From: Phaeodactylibacter xiamenensis
Lineage (GTDB): Bacteria; Bacteroidota; Bacteroidia; Chitinophagales; Saprospiraceae
DNA length: 64,000 nt
Reading direction: 5' to 3'
NCBI RefSeq assembly: GCF_000759025.1
Contig: NZ_JPOS01000039.1
Span: 186,001-250,000, forward strand
Shown: in pieces, positions 26,186-34,572 of the stretch
How the letters are laid out: every line of letters begins with the position of its first letter
How positions within the stretch are numbered: position 1 is the stretch's first letter
The notes under the pieces: generated by a model
What the model was told of the DNA's origin: nothing
What the model saw: only the letters and a program-made list of their open reading frames with translations
Databases searched by the model: none
Position numbers and translations under genes: made by a program

Positions 26186-27244
26186 TTAAGCGCTGTAATA
26201 CTTGCTTCTCAGCCAAAACGCCACATTCACCAGCACAATTAAAGCCGGCACTTCGACCAGCGGCCCGATCACCCCGGCAAAAGCCTGACCGGAATTCAGC
26301 CCGAAGACCGCGATCGCTACAGCAATCGCCAGCTCAAAGTTATTCCCCGCTGCCGTAAAGGCGACCGCAGCGTTGCGGGGGTAGTCCGCGCCCAGCCATT
26401 TCCCCACAAAAAAGCTGATGAGGAAAATCAGGGCGAAGTAAATCAGCAATGGAATTGCAATGCGGACTACGTCCATCGGTATTTCCACGATCAGTTCGCC
26501 CTTGAGGCTGAACATGACTACAATCGTAAACAGCAGGGCGATGAGGGTTATGGGGGAAATCACGGGCACAAATTGGTGTTGGTACCATTCTTCTCCTTTG
26601 GCCCGTACCAGCAGCACCCGGCTCAGCAGCCCCGCCAGGAAGGGGATGCCCAGGTAGATGGCTGCGCTTTCCGCTACAGTGGCGATGGAGATATTCACAA
26701 TCGCCCCTTCAAAGCCCAATACCGGAGGCAAAACCGTAATGAACAGCCAGGCGTAGAAGCTGTAAAAGAAGACCTGGAAAATGCTGTTCAATGCAACCAG
26801 CCCGGCCCCATATTCCCGGCTGCCTTCCGCCAGGTCATTCCACACAATCACCATCGCAATGCAGCGCGCCAGCCCGATGAGGATGAGCCCGGTCATATAC
26901 TCCGGATAGTCGCGTAGAAAAACAATAGCCAGCACAAACATGAGGATTGGTCCCACAATCCAGTTGAGGAACAAGGACAAACCCAGGATCTTCACATTAC
27001 GGAAGACCTGCGGCAGCATGCGGTAGTTGACCTTTGCCAAGGGCGGGTACATCATCAAAATGAGGCCGATGGCGATTGGGATATTGGTGCTGCCCCGGGA
27101 AAAGGAATTGACCAAATCGGCTGTACCAGGCAAAAAGTAGCCTAACCCGACACCCACTGCCATGGCCAGGAAAATCCAAAGCGTCAGGTAGCGGTCAAGG
27201 AAGGAAAGGCTTTTACGGGGCTTGGTGGTGCTTTTTGAAGTCAT
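26186..27244 (-). CDS. acr3: Arsenite efflux transporter, ACR3 family
   Basis: A 352-residue inner-membrane carrier with ten transmembrane helices. The essential cysteine is present in [13 protein letters not shown] (Cys128), as is the later acidic segment [10 protein letters not shown]. It exports As(III), possibly Sb(III), using the proton gradient. Its start overlaps the end of the arsC gene by four bases, so the two are translationally coupled. It is the last gene of the second arsenic unit. Confidence 0.92.
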   Translation of the reverse strand: MTSKSTTKPRKSLSFLDRYLTLWIFLAMAVGVGLGYFLPGTADLVNSFSRGSTNIPIAIGLILMMYPPLAKVNYRMLPQVFRNVKILGLSLFLNWIVGPILMFVLAIVFLRDYPEYMTGLILIGLARCIAMVIVWNDLAEGSREYGAGLVALNSIFQVFFYSFYAWLFITVLPPVLGFEGAIVNISIATVAESAAIYLGIPFLAGLLSRVLLVRAKGEEWYQHQFVPVISPITLIALLFTIVVMFSLKGELIVEIPMDVVRIAIPLLIYFALIFLISFFVGKWLGADYPRNAAVAFTAAGNNFELAIAVAIAVFGLNSGQAFAGVIGPLVEVPALIVLVNVAFWLRSKYYSA

Positions 27245-27882
27245 GCGGATTTCATTTTTTGAGCTGCCAATTGCATAGCGTACAGGGTTTCCCGTCCAAT
27301 CTGCCGGACGCGCTCGTCGTATCGGGCCGTTTCCTCCGGTGTGCCATCGGCAACCTTAGGGTCATCGTAGGTTAGCGGCAGACGGAAAGCTGCTCCCGGG
27401 ATAAACGGGCAATTCTCGTCGGCATCGGAGCAGGTCATAATGGCCGCAAATCCGGATTGAGGATTGACCGGCGCATCAAAAGTCTTGGAGTAGCAGATCA
27501 GTGGGGCCTGCGTTTCCGCGAAAGCAACCTGATAATGCGGATTCTCCCCGCCGGGGCTGTCAATTTTGAAGCCAGTCCGTTGCAGCGCCGCCACCGCCCT
27601 TGGGTTGAAAGCTGTGGCCTCTGTGCCGCCTGAGTAAGTCTCTACGCCCGGGATACCCAAGTACGCTGCTCCGGCGGCCGCCCAAATCTGAGCGATATGG
27701 CTGCGGCGGGAATTGTGGGTGCAAATGAAATTTAGTTTCACCGGCGCCTTTTTTGACTGGACCAGATAATCAGCAAGTTGTTGTAGCAGCGCTTTCCGTT
27801 CGTCCGGTATTTGTTGAGCTTCCTGCAACAGCGATTCGGCGTAAGCATTCAGTTTTGGTAATAAACCCATGGTCGTCTTCAA
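27241..27882 (-). CDS. arsC: Arsenate reductase, low-molecular-weight protein tyrosine phosphatase family
   Basis: A 213-residue protein. After about 45 helical residues comes an LMW-PTP fold with the P-loop C-T-H-N-S-R-R-S (Cys54 nucleophile). A later C-S-D-A-D-E-N-C supplies the redox cysteines used for relay in thioredoxin-coupled ArsC proteins; D-P-K near the end is the general-acid loop. It reduces As(V) to As(III) for export by the adjacent ACR3. It lies nine bases after the DUF6428 gene. Confidence 0.88.
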   Translation of the reverse strand: MKTTMGLLPKLNAYAESLLQEAQQIPDERKALLQQLADYLVQSKKAPVKLNFICTHNSRRSHIAQIWAAAGAAYLGIPGVETYSGGTEATAFNPRAVAALQRTGFKIDSPGGENPHYQVAFAETQAPLICYSKTFDAPVNPQSGFAAIMTCSDADENCPFIPGAAFRLPLTYDDPKVADGTPEETARYDERVRQIGRETLYAMQLAAQKMKSA

Positions 27883-27891
27883 TTTTGAATT

Positions 27892-28347
27892 TTAGCAGCA
27901 GCCACTGCCCGGTGCACAATCCGATGTATTTACGGCCAATGGTAAAGCCTCCATGCTTATCCCGCACTTTTCCTTTGCCAGGCAGTCGGTCTGCTTTGGC
28001 ATCAGCACAAATTTTCTCTGTTTGAAATCCAGCCCATACCGGCCGATGGTGTCGGTTTGGTATTCAATTTCCACCTCCGGGTTTTGAGCCTGGAGCAGGG
28101 GAGTGGCCATATCGATAATGCCGATCAGCTTATCCGGGCTTAACCGATGGTCGTAGTCCTCGGCCACCCAAATTTGCAGGCTGGCGTGCGCTTCTGTGCG
28201 GGTAGTGCCACCGCAGTCAACAAAGTGCTTGGTGGTCAGCCCCATCTCTGTGATGTGAAAATGCAGCGGTACGACCTGCCCGTTAGGCTGCTGGAAAATC
28301 AGTTGGTCAACGGATTGAAGGTGTGTTTTAAGTTCAGAAACGGTCAT
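27892..28347 (-). CDS. DUF6428-type protein of the arsenic operon
   Basis: A 151-residue cytoplasmic protein of a family found mostly inside bacteroidotan ars operons. It has histidines in P-L-H-F-H-I-T-E and cysteines in V-D-C-G-G-T, and ends in a cysteine-rich tail (C-A-P-G-S-G-C-C), so arsenite or another soft metal may bind. No enzymatic motif is recognised. It is the first gene after the tandem ATTGCAAT operator and is followed at nine bases by arsC. The family assignment is from memory of the sequence pattern. Confidence 0.7.
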   Translation of the reverse strand: MTVSELKTHLQSVDQLIFQQPNGQVVPLHFHITEMGLTTKHFVDCGGTTRTEAHASLQIWVAEDYDHRLSPDKLIGIIDMATPLLQAQNPEVEIEYQTDTIGRYGLDFKQRKFVLMPKQTDCLAKEKCGISMEALPLAVNTSDCAPGSGCC

Positions 28348-28381
28348 AGTGAAAAGGGATTAGTGATTTAAAGATAACTTT

Positions 28382-28397
28382 ATTGCAATATTGCAAT
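28382..28397 (-). promoter_or_regulatory. Tandem ArsR operator upstream of DUF6428-arsC-acr3
   Basis: Two abutting copies of the palindrome ATTGCAAT, 34 bases before the DUF6428 start. The same palindrome lies upstream of the arsR gene at 28788-28801. Confidence 0.65.
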
Positions 28398-28444
28398 ATT
28401 AATTTTCAGGGTTATTTAATCATCCTGCAAAACGGGTACTTGTT

Positions 28445-28771
28445 TCAACAGCACTGCTCACCCGGCTCCATACCCAGCAGCCCGCCCAGCATCTGACGGA
28501 TTTCGCGCCAGCGGTGGGCATTGATGCAGTAGTTCATACTTGAGCCTTCGATGGTGCCCTTTATGATGCCGACTTTTTTCAGCTCCGACAAGTGGCGGGA
28601 GATGGTAGGCTGGGAGAGGGGCAGTACGTCCATCAGGTCATTGCCAATGCAGGCGTTGATTTCCAGCAGGTGCTGCACGATGGCAACACGCGCCGGGTGG
28701 CCCAGCACTTTGGCAACGGTGGCCAGCTCGATTTGCGCTTGTGTGTAGCCCTCAGTTTTGGTAAGCCCCAT
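28445..28771 (-). CDS. arsR: ArsR-family arsenite-responsive repressor
   Basis: A 108-residue winged helix protein with the recognition helix S-Q-P-T-I-S-R-H-L-S-E-L (about 55-66). Unlike the first ArsR, the alpha3 region has a single cysteine (N-A-C-I-G-N-D-L); further cysteines lie in N-Y-C-I-N and in a terminal Cys-Cys pair (G-E-Q-C-C), so the metalloid site may be built from the C terminus. It probably controls itself and the DUF6428-arsC-acr3 genes through the shared ATTGCAAT palindromes. Confidence 0.87.
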   Translation of the reverse strand: MGLTKTEGYTQAQIELATVAKVLGHPARVAIVQHLLEINACIGNDLMDVLPLSQPTISRHLSELKKVGIIKGTIEGSSMNYCINAHRWREIRQMLGGLLGMEPGEQCC

Positions 28772-28787
28772 AGTGTTTCAATTTTTT

Positions 28788-28801
28788 AATATTGCAATAT
28801 T
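28788..28801 (-). promoter_or_regulatory. ArsR operator upstream of arsR
   Basis: AATATTGCAATATT is a perfect 14-base palindrome 17 bases before the arsR start; its core ATTGCAAT matches the tandem sites at 28382-28397. Confidence 0.65.
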
Positions 28802-29046
28802 GCTATGTAAAAATCATTTTTCAAAATATATGCCCAACTTTCTTGTACAGGCAGTGGTGAAATACTGATTTTCCCGCAACAAAAGAGCTGGAATTCCATT
28901 TTGCCCTTTAAAGTTCACGGAATTGGTTAATGCCGTAATTGTTTAATAGTCAGTGCCTTTATAGCTCCGGCTTAAAAAGAATTCAAAAAAAGTAGAGTAC
29001 GGTTGCAACGTTTCCATCACCACATCACAATAGATAAGCAAAAACA

Positions 29047-29649
29047 ATGATCATGCAACGAATTACAATCTGTTTTTGCTTAGTCGCATTTTTTACGCTG
29101 ACCAACTGCGAGCGGGAAAATTTCAATGAAACCATTGATATCCCCGAGGAGGTTACGCCCGCCGAGGTGGAATTCCAACAAGGCTTTGCCCTGAAAGCGC
29201 AGGAAGAAGATGTTTTTGTTTCCGAGGGGGGCGCCCGGCGATTTATAGGGGCAAATAACTTCACGTCTTATGCTTTAACTTCTGGCACGATAATATGTAA
29301 TGGGGGGGCTTCCTATACAGCAAGCACCGGAGGCAATGGTGCCAATTTCTTTATTTTAGATTTTCACGTTTTCGAGGGTGAGGAATACGTCACTCAGGTG
29401 GGTATTACTGTGGAGGTCGATGGGCAACCTATGGTGTTATTCAGTCTGGTCTCTCCTGGTACTGGTTGTGAGTACCAAAATGCAGAGTTATCGATTACGG
29501 AAATTACCGAGACGGAAATCACTGGGACCTTTACTGGTGACTTTTTCAGAATAGACGGGCCTTTAGGCAATGATTTGCCATGTAGTGGGTATGTTTATGT
29601 CGGTGAGTATACGGCTTCCTTCAGCATGCCCTACGAAGACTGCGAATAA
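29047..29649 (+). CDS. Predicted lipoprotein of unknown function
   Basis: A 200-residue exported protein with a lipoprotein signal (hydrophobic stretch then L-T-N-C, Cys near residue 19). The mature part is acidic and beta-rich with threonine-rich repeats (I-T-E-I-T-E-T-E-I-T-G-T-F-T-G), as in small surface lipoproteins of Bacteroidota. No named domain is recognised. Starts at 29047 or 29053 are both possible. It lies 10 bases upstream of the ECF sigma factor gene, so it may belong to that regulon. Confidence 0.65.
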   Translation: MIMQRITICFCLVAFFTLTNCERENFNETIDIPEEVTPAEVEFQQGFALKAQEEDVFVSEGGARRFIGANNFTSYALTSGTIICNGGASYTASTGGNGANFFILDFHVFEGEEYVTQVGITVEVDGQPMVLFSLVSPGTGCEYQNAELSITEITETEITGTFTGDFFRIDGPLGNDLPCSGYVYVGEYTASFSMPYEDCE

Positions 29650-29659
29650 GGAGCGCCCC

Positions 29660-30211
29660 ATGAATACCGACAGCCTCATCAAAAAATGCCTGAAAGGCAA
29701 TGCCCGGGCGCAGCAGCTGCTTTACGAGCAATACCTGCCGTACATACTGACAATTGTCCGGCGATTTGGTGTGGAGCAGGCTGAACAGAGCGACTTGATT
29801 CAGGATATCTTCGTTGCGGTATTCCAGGGGCTGGAACGATTTGACCCCAATAAAGGGGATTTACACCATTGGATTCGGGGATTAGCGATTCATAAAACTA
29901 TTGCTTTCCAACGCAAACAACAGCGGCTTCGGGCAGAGGAGTTCATGATTTCCGAACAAGCTGCCCGCACGACGACCATTGACCTATCGCACTACGATGC
30001 GGAGTATCTGCTTGAACTAATTGCCAAATTGCCGGCAGGCGCCCGCACGGTGTTCAACCTTTATGTGGTGGACGGGTACAGCCACGAGGAGATCGGTAAG
30101 ATGCTGGACATTAGCCCGGTAGGGTCGCGGTCGCAATTATCACGCGCCAAAAAACTATTAAGAGAAGCATTGGAAGCACAAAAAATAAAGGGTCATTATG
30201 GAAACATTTGA
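29660..30211 (+). CDS. ECF-type RNA polymerase sigma factor
   Basis: A 183-residue sigma-70 family protein. Region 2 is seen in L-Y-E-Q-Y-L-P-Y-I-L-T-I-V-R-R-F and S-D-L-I-Q-D-I-F-V-A-V-F, region 4 in L-P-A-G-A-R-T-V-F-N-L-Y-V-V-D-G and S-H-E-E-I-G-K-M-L-D-I-S. The start at 29660 is chosen because the extra 30 codons of the longer frame overlap the lipoprotein gene and are not sigma-like. Its last 14 bases overlap the next gene, which encodes a membrane-anchored protein that may act as its partner. Confidence 0.88.
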   Translation: MNTDSLIKKCLKGNARAQQLLYEQYLPYILTIVRRFGVEQAEQSDLIQDIFVAVFQGLERFDPNKGDLHHWIRGLAIHKTIAFQRKQQRLRAEEFMISEQAARTTTIDLSHYDAEYLLELIAKLPAGARTVFNLYVVDGYSHEEIGKMLDISPVGSRSQLSRAKKLLREALEAQKIKGHYGNI

Positions 30212-31499
30212 TCAACGAGGCGGGCTCAACGATAAGCTGGGCCGGCATAAATCAACAGATATTCCAGCCAACCTTAGCTGGGAACAAATGGGGCCAAACA
30301 TCAGGGCAGGTCTGGAGCAGAAAAAACGCCGGCGACTGCTTTTCTGGTGGTGGCTGCCGGTTGGTACATTAGTGATGCTGGTTATCGGCTACTTTAGCCT
30401 GTTTGGTGGTACAACTGAGCTGGGCTATTTCCCGGTGCCCGGCTATTTAGCGGGCGAAAATTCAGCTATAGCTGAAACTGCGACGAAGGTGCCGGAGGAA
30501 ATGCCGGTAGCCAAAGATATGGGTACTCTCTCCCCAATGAATAACCCGAAAGTTAAAGCCGATACAAATATACCGGTTGCTTCACCGGGAAGCACTGAGA
30601 TAAAGGCCACAGAGCCATCCAAGTCACAGGCAGCCTCAACAACAAGCGGCCCTTCGAACGAAATCAAAGATAGTGGGGTGGCCTCAACTGAAAAAATACG
30701 GAATAACTTGTCCGAACCAGAGCTGTTAAGTCAAATTGAAGTGTTACCCCCGCAAGCGGTAATCAGCCTCGATTCAACTACCCCATATCCGGAAGTGCAG
30801 AAAATGCAGGCTGTTCGCGACCCCTGGATTGTGGAAGCCGGGATGGGGGTTGCCTTCAATCTGAACCCGGATATTTACAGTGCGAAATTGCCCAATACCA
30901 CCATCGACCCACTAAGCGGGCTTGCTGCAAGCCTCCGGATAGGGTACGCACTTCCGCAAAGGCCTTATACGCTTTGGGCCGGCATCGATCTGGAAGAACT
31001 GGTGCAGCGGGAGCGTTTGCAGGAAGCTTTCCCAGTCCAGCTATACCAACCCAATACCGTGGATACCATTTTCCGGAATACCATCACCGGAGAAGAATTT
31101 ACTTCCACCACTGACTCCATACCCGGCATCCGGCGGGTCAATATACAGCAGCACAGTACCTTCCGCTCCTGGTTGATACCTGTACTGATTGGCAGAACCT
31201 GGTCTGCCGGAGGCTGGCGGCTGGAAGGCAGGGCAGGTATAGACCTCGGCCTATCCTCCTGGCAGTCGGGCGGCTACCTAACCGATGGTTATGAACTGGT
31301 AAATACCAACACCCAATACCAGGCAGGATGGGCGGTACGCCTGGAGGGGCAAGTGCTTTTGCCGCCTGTACGGTTTGGTCGCTTGTTTGTCCGGGGCGGC
31401 TACCGCCGTTCGCTGAGTCAGCAGGAAGGGCTGGTGCAGAGCCGTCTTTTCCGCCCGGAAGCTATGGGTTTGACGATGGGATGGCGGGTGGAGTGGTAG
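30198..31499 (+). CDS. Membrane-anchored protein with C-terminal outer-membrane beta-barrel-like domain, sigma partner candidate
   Basis: A 433-residue protein. Residues 1-45 are charged and would be cytoplasmic (K-K-R-R-R at 42-46). One transmembrane helix (about 47-69) follows, then a Thr/Ser/Pro-rich linker (about 90-205) and a C-terminal domain (about 210-433) with alternating beta pattern, ending in an aromatic residue (G-W-R-V-E-W) as beta-barrel proteins do. The overlap with the ECF sigma gene suggests an anti-sigma or signal-relay role, but no zinc anti-sigma motif is present. The 3' end of this gene has a decayed second copy near 34.4 kb. Confidence 0.65.
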   Translation: METFDQRGGLNDKLGRHKSTDIPANLSWEQMGPNIRAGLEQKKRRRLLFWWWLPVGTLVMLVIGYFSLFGGTTELGYFPVPGYLAGENSAIAETATKVPEEMPVAKDMGTLSPMNNPKVKADTNIPVASPGSTEIKATEPSKSQAASTTSGPSNEIKDSGVASTEKIRNNLSEPELLSQIEVLPPQAVISLDSTTPYPEVQKMQAVRDPWIVEAGMGVAFNLNPDIYSAKLPNTTIDPLSGLAASLRIGYALPQRPYTLWAGIDLEELVQRERLQEAFPVQLYQPNTVDTIFRNTITGEEFTSTTDSIPGIRRVNIQQHSTFRSWLIPVLIGRTWSAGGWRLEGRAGIDLGLSSWQSGGYLTDGYELVNTNTQYQAGWAVRLEGQVLLPPVRFGRLFVRGGYRRSLSQQEGLVQSRLFRPEAMGLTMGWRVEW

Positions 31500-31583
31500 T
31501 TAAGCGGTTGGCAAGAAAGTTTCCATCTTACTACCGTAGCAACCCCTTTCCGGGTAGTCAGGCTGTAACAGGCAACAACTTGT

Positions 31584-32762
31584 TTACTTTGTAGGCTGAG
31601 TAGCAGTCACTATCAATAGTTTGTCCGCAATCTGCGCGAAAAAATCCCGCCAAAGATTCGTGGAATATGCTTTTTTATGTTCCCCAAAGCGGAGGATGAG
31701 CAGGTTCTTTTCCGGTACGACGTATATGAACTGGCCCATTAGGCCGCTGGCATAGTAAGCCCGGTTGCAGCCTATGCCTACTGTGGTAAATCCACAGTGG
31801 TAGAGTCCTGTCTCTGGGTGTTCGAGCCCGATTATGAAGTCTATCCACTGAGGGGGCAGTAATTGGCGGCCTTGCCAGTTGCCATCGTTGAGCCAAAGGC
31901 GGCCTAGCTTGGCAAAGTCAATGGCTTGGGCCTGGAGGCAGCAAAATGTCCGTTCTATGGCTTGTTCGTCCCGGCGGTCTAGCGACCAGGAGCCTGGGGC
32001 TTCCATGCCGAGGGGGTGCCAGAGTTGCGCTTCGAGGTAATCAGAAAGCGTTTGGGGAGTCCCATCGGGCTTTTGGGGCAAGACGGCTTCCAGCATCAGG
32101 CCGAGCAATTGGGTGTTGGCGCTGGAGTATTGGAAATGCTCTCCGGGTGGGTACGCCAGCTTGCGGCGGTTCATGCGGCGACGCAGATTCCTGCCGTAAT
32201 AAAACTGGATTTGGTCACAACCAAGGTTGATGAGTTTGGTAGTAAACTGGATGCCTGAGGTGTGCTGTAGGAGCTGCTGCACGGTCACCTGTCCGATGGT
32301 TTGGCCGCGCCATTGGGGCAGTACTTCGCCTACAGTCTGTTCAAGGCCGCGCAGGTGCCCCTGCTTGATAGACCGCCCCACAAGGGTCGCTATGATGGCT
32401 TTACTGACTGAAAAAGTGGTCACAAGATGATCGCTGGCAAGGCCATTGGGGTAGCGCTCGTAAAGCACGGTATCGTTACGGATGATAAGAAAAGCCTCGG
32501 TATTAAACATTTTCACAAAATCATTGAGCAGCAGGTGATTGTAGACCAACTGGTAGGTGACGCTCAGTTGCTGGCCAAGGTCCTCTGCTTCCTTGTTCCT
32601 GAAAAAATGGAACGCCTCGGCAGGGGCGCTGAACCGGCGCTGTGGGTCGTGGCGATAGTCGTCTGTGTCTGGTATGTTAAACCATATTGCCCGGAGAATA
32701 CCGCAGGAGGAACAAACGCAAAGGCATAGCAATAGCATTAGTGGAAAGGCGAGACGTTCCAT
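31584..32762 (-). CDS. Serine hydrolase of the class C beta-lactamase family, predicted lipoprotein
   Basis: A 392-residue exported protein with a lipobox-like C-S-S-C-G (Cys20). The family motifs are present: S-x-x-K in T-F-S-V-S-K (about 141-146) and Y-x-N-type in Y-S-S-A-N (about 238). The L-Q-H-T-S-G-I-Q segment is typical of this group. Members hydrolyse esters, D-peptides or other amides; true beta-lactam resistance is uncommon and cannot be inferred. It stands on the minus strand, convergent with the sigma/barrel pair. Confidence 0.82.
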   Translation of the reverse strand: MERLAFPLMLLLCLCVCSSCGILRAIWFNIPDTDDYRHDPQRRFSAPAEAFHFFRNKEAEDLGQQLSVTYQLVYNHLLLNDFVKMFNTEAFLIIRNDTVLYERYPNGLASDHLVTTFSVSKAIIATLVGRSIKQGHLRGLEQTVGEVLPQWRGQTIGQVTVQQLLQHTSGIQFTTKLINLGCDQIQFYYGRNLRRRMNRRKLAYPPGEHFQYSSANTQLLGLMLEAVLPQKPDGTPQTLSDYLEAQLWHPLGMEAPGSWSLDRRDEQAIERTFCCLQAQAIDFAKLGRLWLNDGNWQGRQLLPPQWIDFIIGLEHPETGLYHCGFTTVGIGCNRAYYASGLMGQFIYVVPEKNLLILRFGEHKKAYSTNLWRDFFAQIADKLLIVTATQPTK

Positions 32763-32821
32763 TTTGGAGGTTTTAGGTTGAAATAGGTCTGTTTAGAAAA
32801 AGCAGCGTGCAAAAACAACAA

Positions 32822-34060
32822 TTACGCCATCGCGGTTTCCTTTGCTTCTGCTCGTGCCATTTTCATCGATAGCCAGAGGATACTGCCACCGCACCAGAGT
32901 GCCGTGAAGATAACGGTCCAGCCCGTCCATTCGATCATATTATGGCGCTCCAGGACAGATAGAAAGAGTACGGACATGGTGACGAGGCGGAAGGCTTCAA
33001 GAGATTTTGCCCAGGGCTTGGATTGTAGAATGCCGCCCCAGGCTATGATCATCACGAAAATAGCCAGGCTCATGATCAATCGCTCCCACCCGTTAAATGG
33101 AAAGCCCTGATTGATGGTGAAAAACATAAAGAGCAGCCCCGCAGCTAACTGCAAGAGCAGGTATCCGCTGCTTTCTGTCATGGGCGAGCTTTGGTATTTT
33201 ACCTGTTCTGCGAGGGTATAGCCCTGGCGGGGAAGGTGCTCGCCAACTCCCGGTGGTCTCCAGCCAGTGGGCATGAACCACAATCGGATCTTGTCCCACC
33301 AGTTTGGCGCAGCCACGGCGTCTTCCCAGAGCTGTTTCCAGTATTGAAGGTTGATGGCAATGGGGTCCCAGGTTCGGGGTGGGTGCGTCACGCCATAGCA
33401 GATTTCCTCGTCTTCCTCTTCGAAAGTACCGAACCATTTGTCCCAGATGATAAGGAATTCCGAGAAATTCTTGTCGATATACTGCGTATTTACTCCGTGG
33501 TGCACCCGGTGGTGTGAAGGCGTGACAAACCACTTCTCAAACCACCCCATTCGTTTAATGAGCCGGGTATGGTGCCAATAGGCCAAAAACAAGTGCACTG
33601 CCGCCATGCTGTACACCAGTTCTGGCGAAAAGCCCATGAGCACAAGTATCCAGTCAAAGAATAAAAACTGGAACAGCCGTTGGGTGAAGCTTGCCCGGAT
33701 GCCTACACTTAAATTCATCTCTTCGCTGGAATGGTGCGGCCCGTGTGCAGCCCAAAAAATGTTGATGCTGTGCCCCGTTCTGTGGAACCAATAAAAAATA
33801 AAATCCTGTAAAATGAGCAGCAGGATGAGGTTGTACCATTTGGCTTCAATCTGCCACGGGGCAAACTGATACAGCCAGTTGTAAAAATTATAGACAAACA
33901 GCGCCACGGCTAAATTGATGCACTGATTGCCGATCCCTGTAGCCAGGTTGGCTACTGTATCCTGAAAGTTATAGTATCCGTTTTTTTGTTTTAGACAAAC
34001 TAGAATCTCGGCGATGAGGAGGATAAGCACGAGGGGCGTGATGAATGCGTAGACGTTCAT
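32822..34060 (-). CDS. Sterol desaturase / fatty acid hydroxylase superfamily membrane protein
   Basis: A 412-residue inner-membrane di-iron enzyme. The histidine clusters are complete: H-R-T-G-H near 95, H-G-P-H-H-S-S-E near 110, H-T-R near 170 and S-H-H-R-V-H-H near 190. About four transmembrane segments surround them, and a further three to four helices form an extra C-terminal domain (about 300-400) beyond the usual ~270 residues. It is likely to hydroxylate a lipid chain, with unknown substrate. It lies 59 bases from the serine hydrolase gene on the same strand. Confidence 0.83.
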   Translation of the reverse strand: MNVYAFITPLVLILLIAEILVCLKQKNGYYNFQDTVANLATGIGNQCINLAVALFVYNFYNWLYQFAPWQIEAKWYNLILLLILQDFIFYWFHRTGHSINIFWAAHGPHHSSEEMNLSVGIRASFTQRLFQFLFFDWILVLMGFSPELVYSMAAVHLFLAYWHHTRLIKRMGWFEKWFVTPSHHRVHHGVNTQYIDKNFSEFLIIWDKWFGTFEEEDEEICYGVTHPPRTWDPIAINLQYWKQLWEDAVAAPNWWDKIRLWFMPTGWRPPGVGEHLPRQGYTLAEQVKYQSSPMTESSGYLLLQLAAGLLFMFFTINQGFPFNGWERLIMSLAIFVMIIAWGGILQSKPWAKSLEAFRLVTMSVLFLSVLERHNMIEWTGWTVIFTALWCGGSILWLSMKMARAEAKETAMA

Positions 34061-34285
34061 TGTTCAGTAAGGTTGATGTTGGAAAAAAGGTCTAGGTGTT
34101 TTACCATTTAATACGGCTACAAAGTAGGCGATCCTGAGAGGGGAGCAGAAAGGTATTTCACCATCTACATATATTTTTTTATGCCACATCAATAAAAATA
34201 TTCCTGCGATGCCGCCAAATGCTGGGTATTTCGCAGATTTTCATTTCCAATTGACTTTTCAACCTAAAAAATAGGAATAACCGGA

Positions 34286-34503
34286 GGGTGAGTATTCAGC
34301 AGCGCAGCAGCTTCCGTGGGTGTTTGATGCCCATACGGCCTGTAAAGCAGGAGTCGACTTCAACTTGTCTTCCTGGCGTTCGGGCGGTTGTTTGTTCGGG
34401 GTGGCTACCGCCGTTCCCTGAGTCAGCAGGAAGGGTTGGTGCAGGGTCGTCTTTTCCGCCCGGAAGCTATAGGTTTGACGATGGGGTGGCGGGTGGAGTG
34501 GTT
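34286..34503 (+). pseudogene. Decayed duplicate of the 3' end of the membrane/beta-barrel gene
   Basis: Positions about 34386-34500 are nearly identical to 31385-31497 and encode the same terminal sequence (V-R-G-G-Y-R-R-S-L-S-Q-Q-E-G-L-V-Q), but the stop codon after the final Trp is lost. Upstream (34286-34385) the match to 31140-31270 is patchy with deletions. The rest of the gene is absent. It lies upstream of the fatty acid hydroxylase gene, pointing outward from it. Confidence 0.7.
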
Positions 34504-34572
34504 TTTGAGGCTAGGTCTTCCCATACTTTTCAGGTTGATTTGTGATGTGCGAGACCCTGCCAACTTCCTTGC

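Noticed and set aside
31584-32762. Beta-lactam resistance gene
   Set aside because: The S-x-x-K/Y-x-N serine hydrolase family is broad, and this lipoprotein form with no resistance context is more likely an esterase or peptidase.
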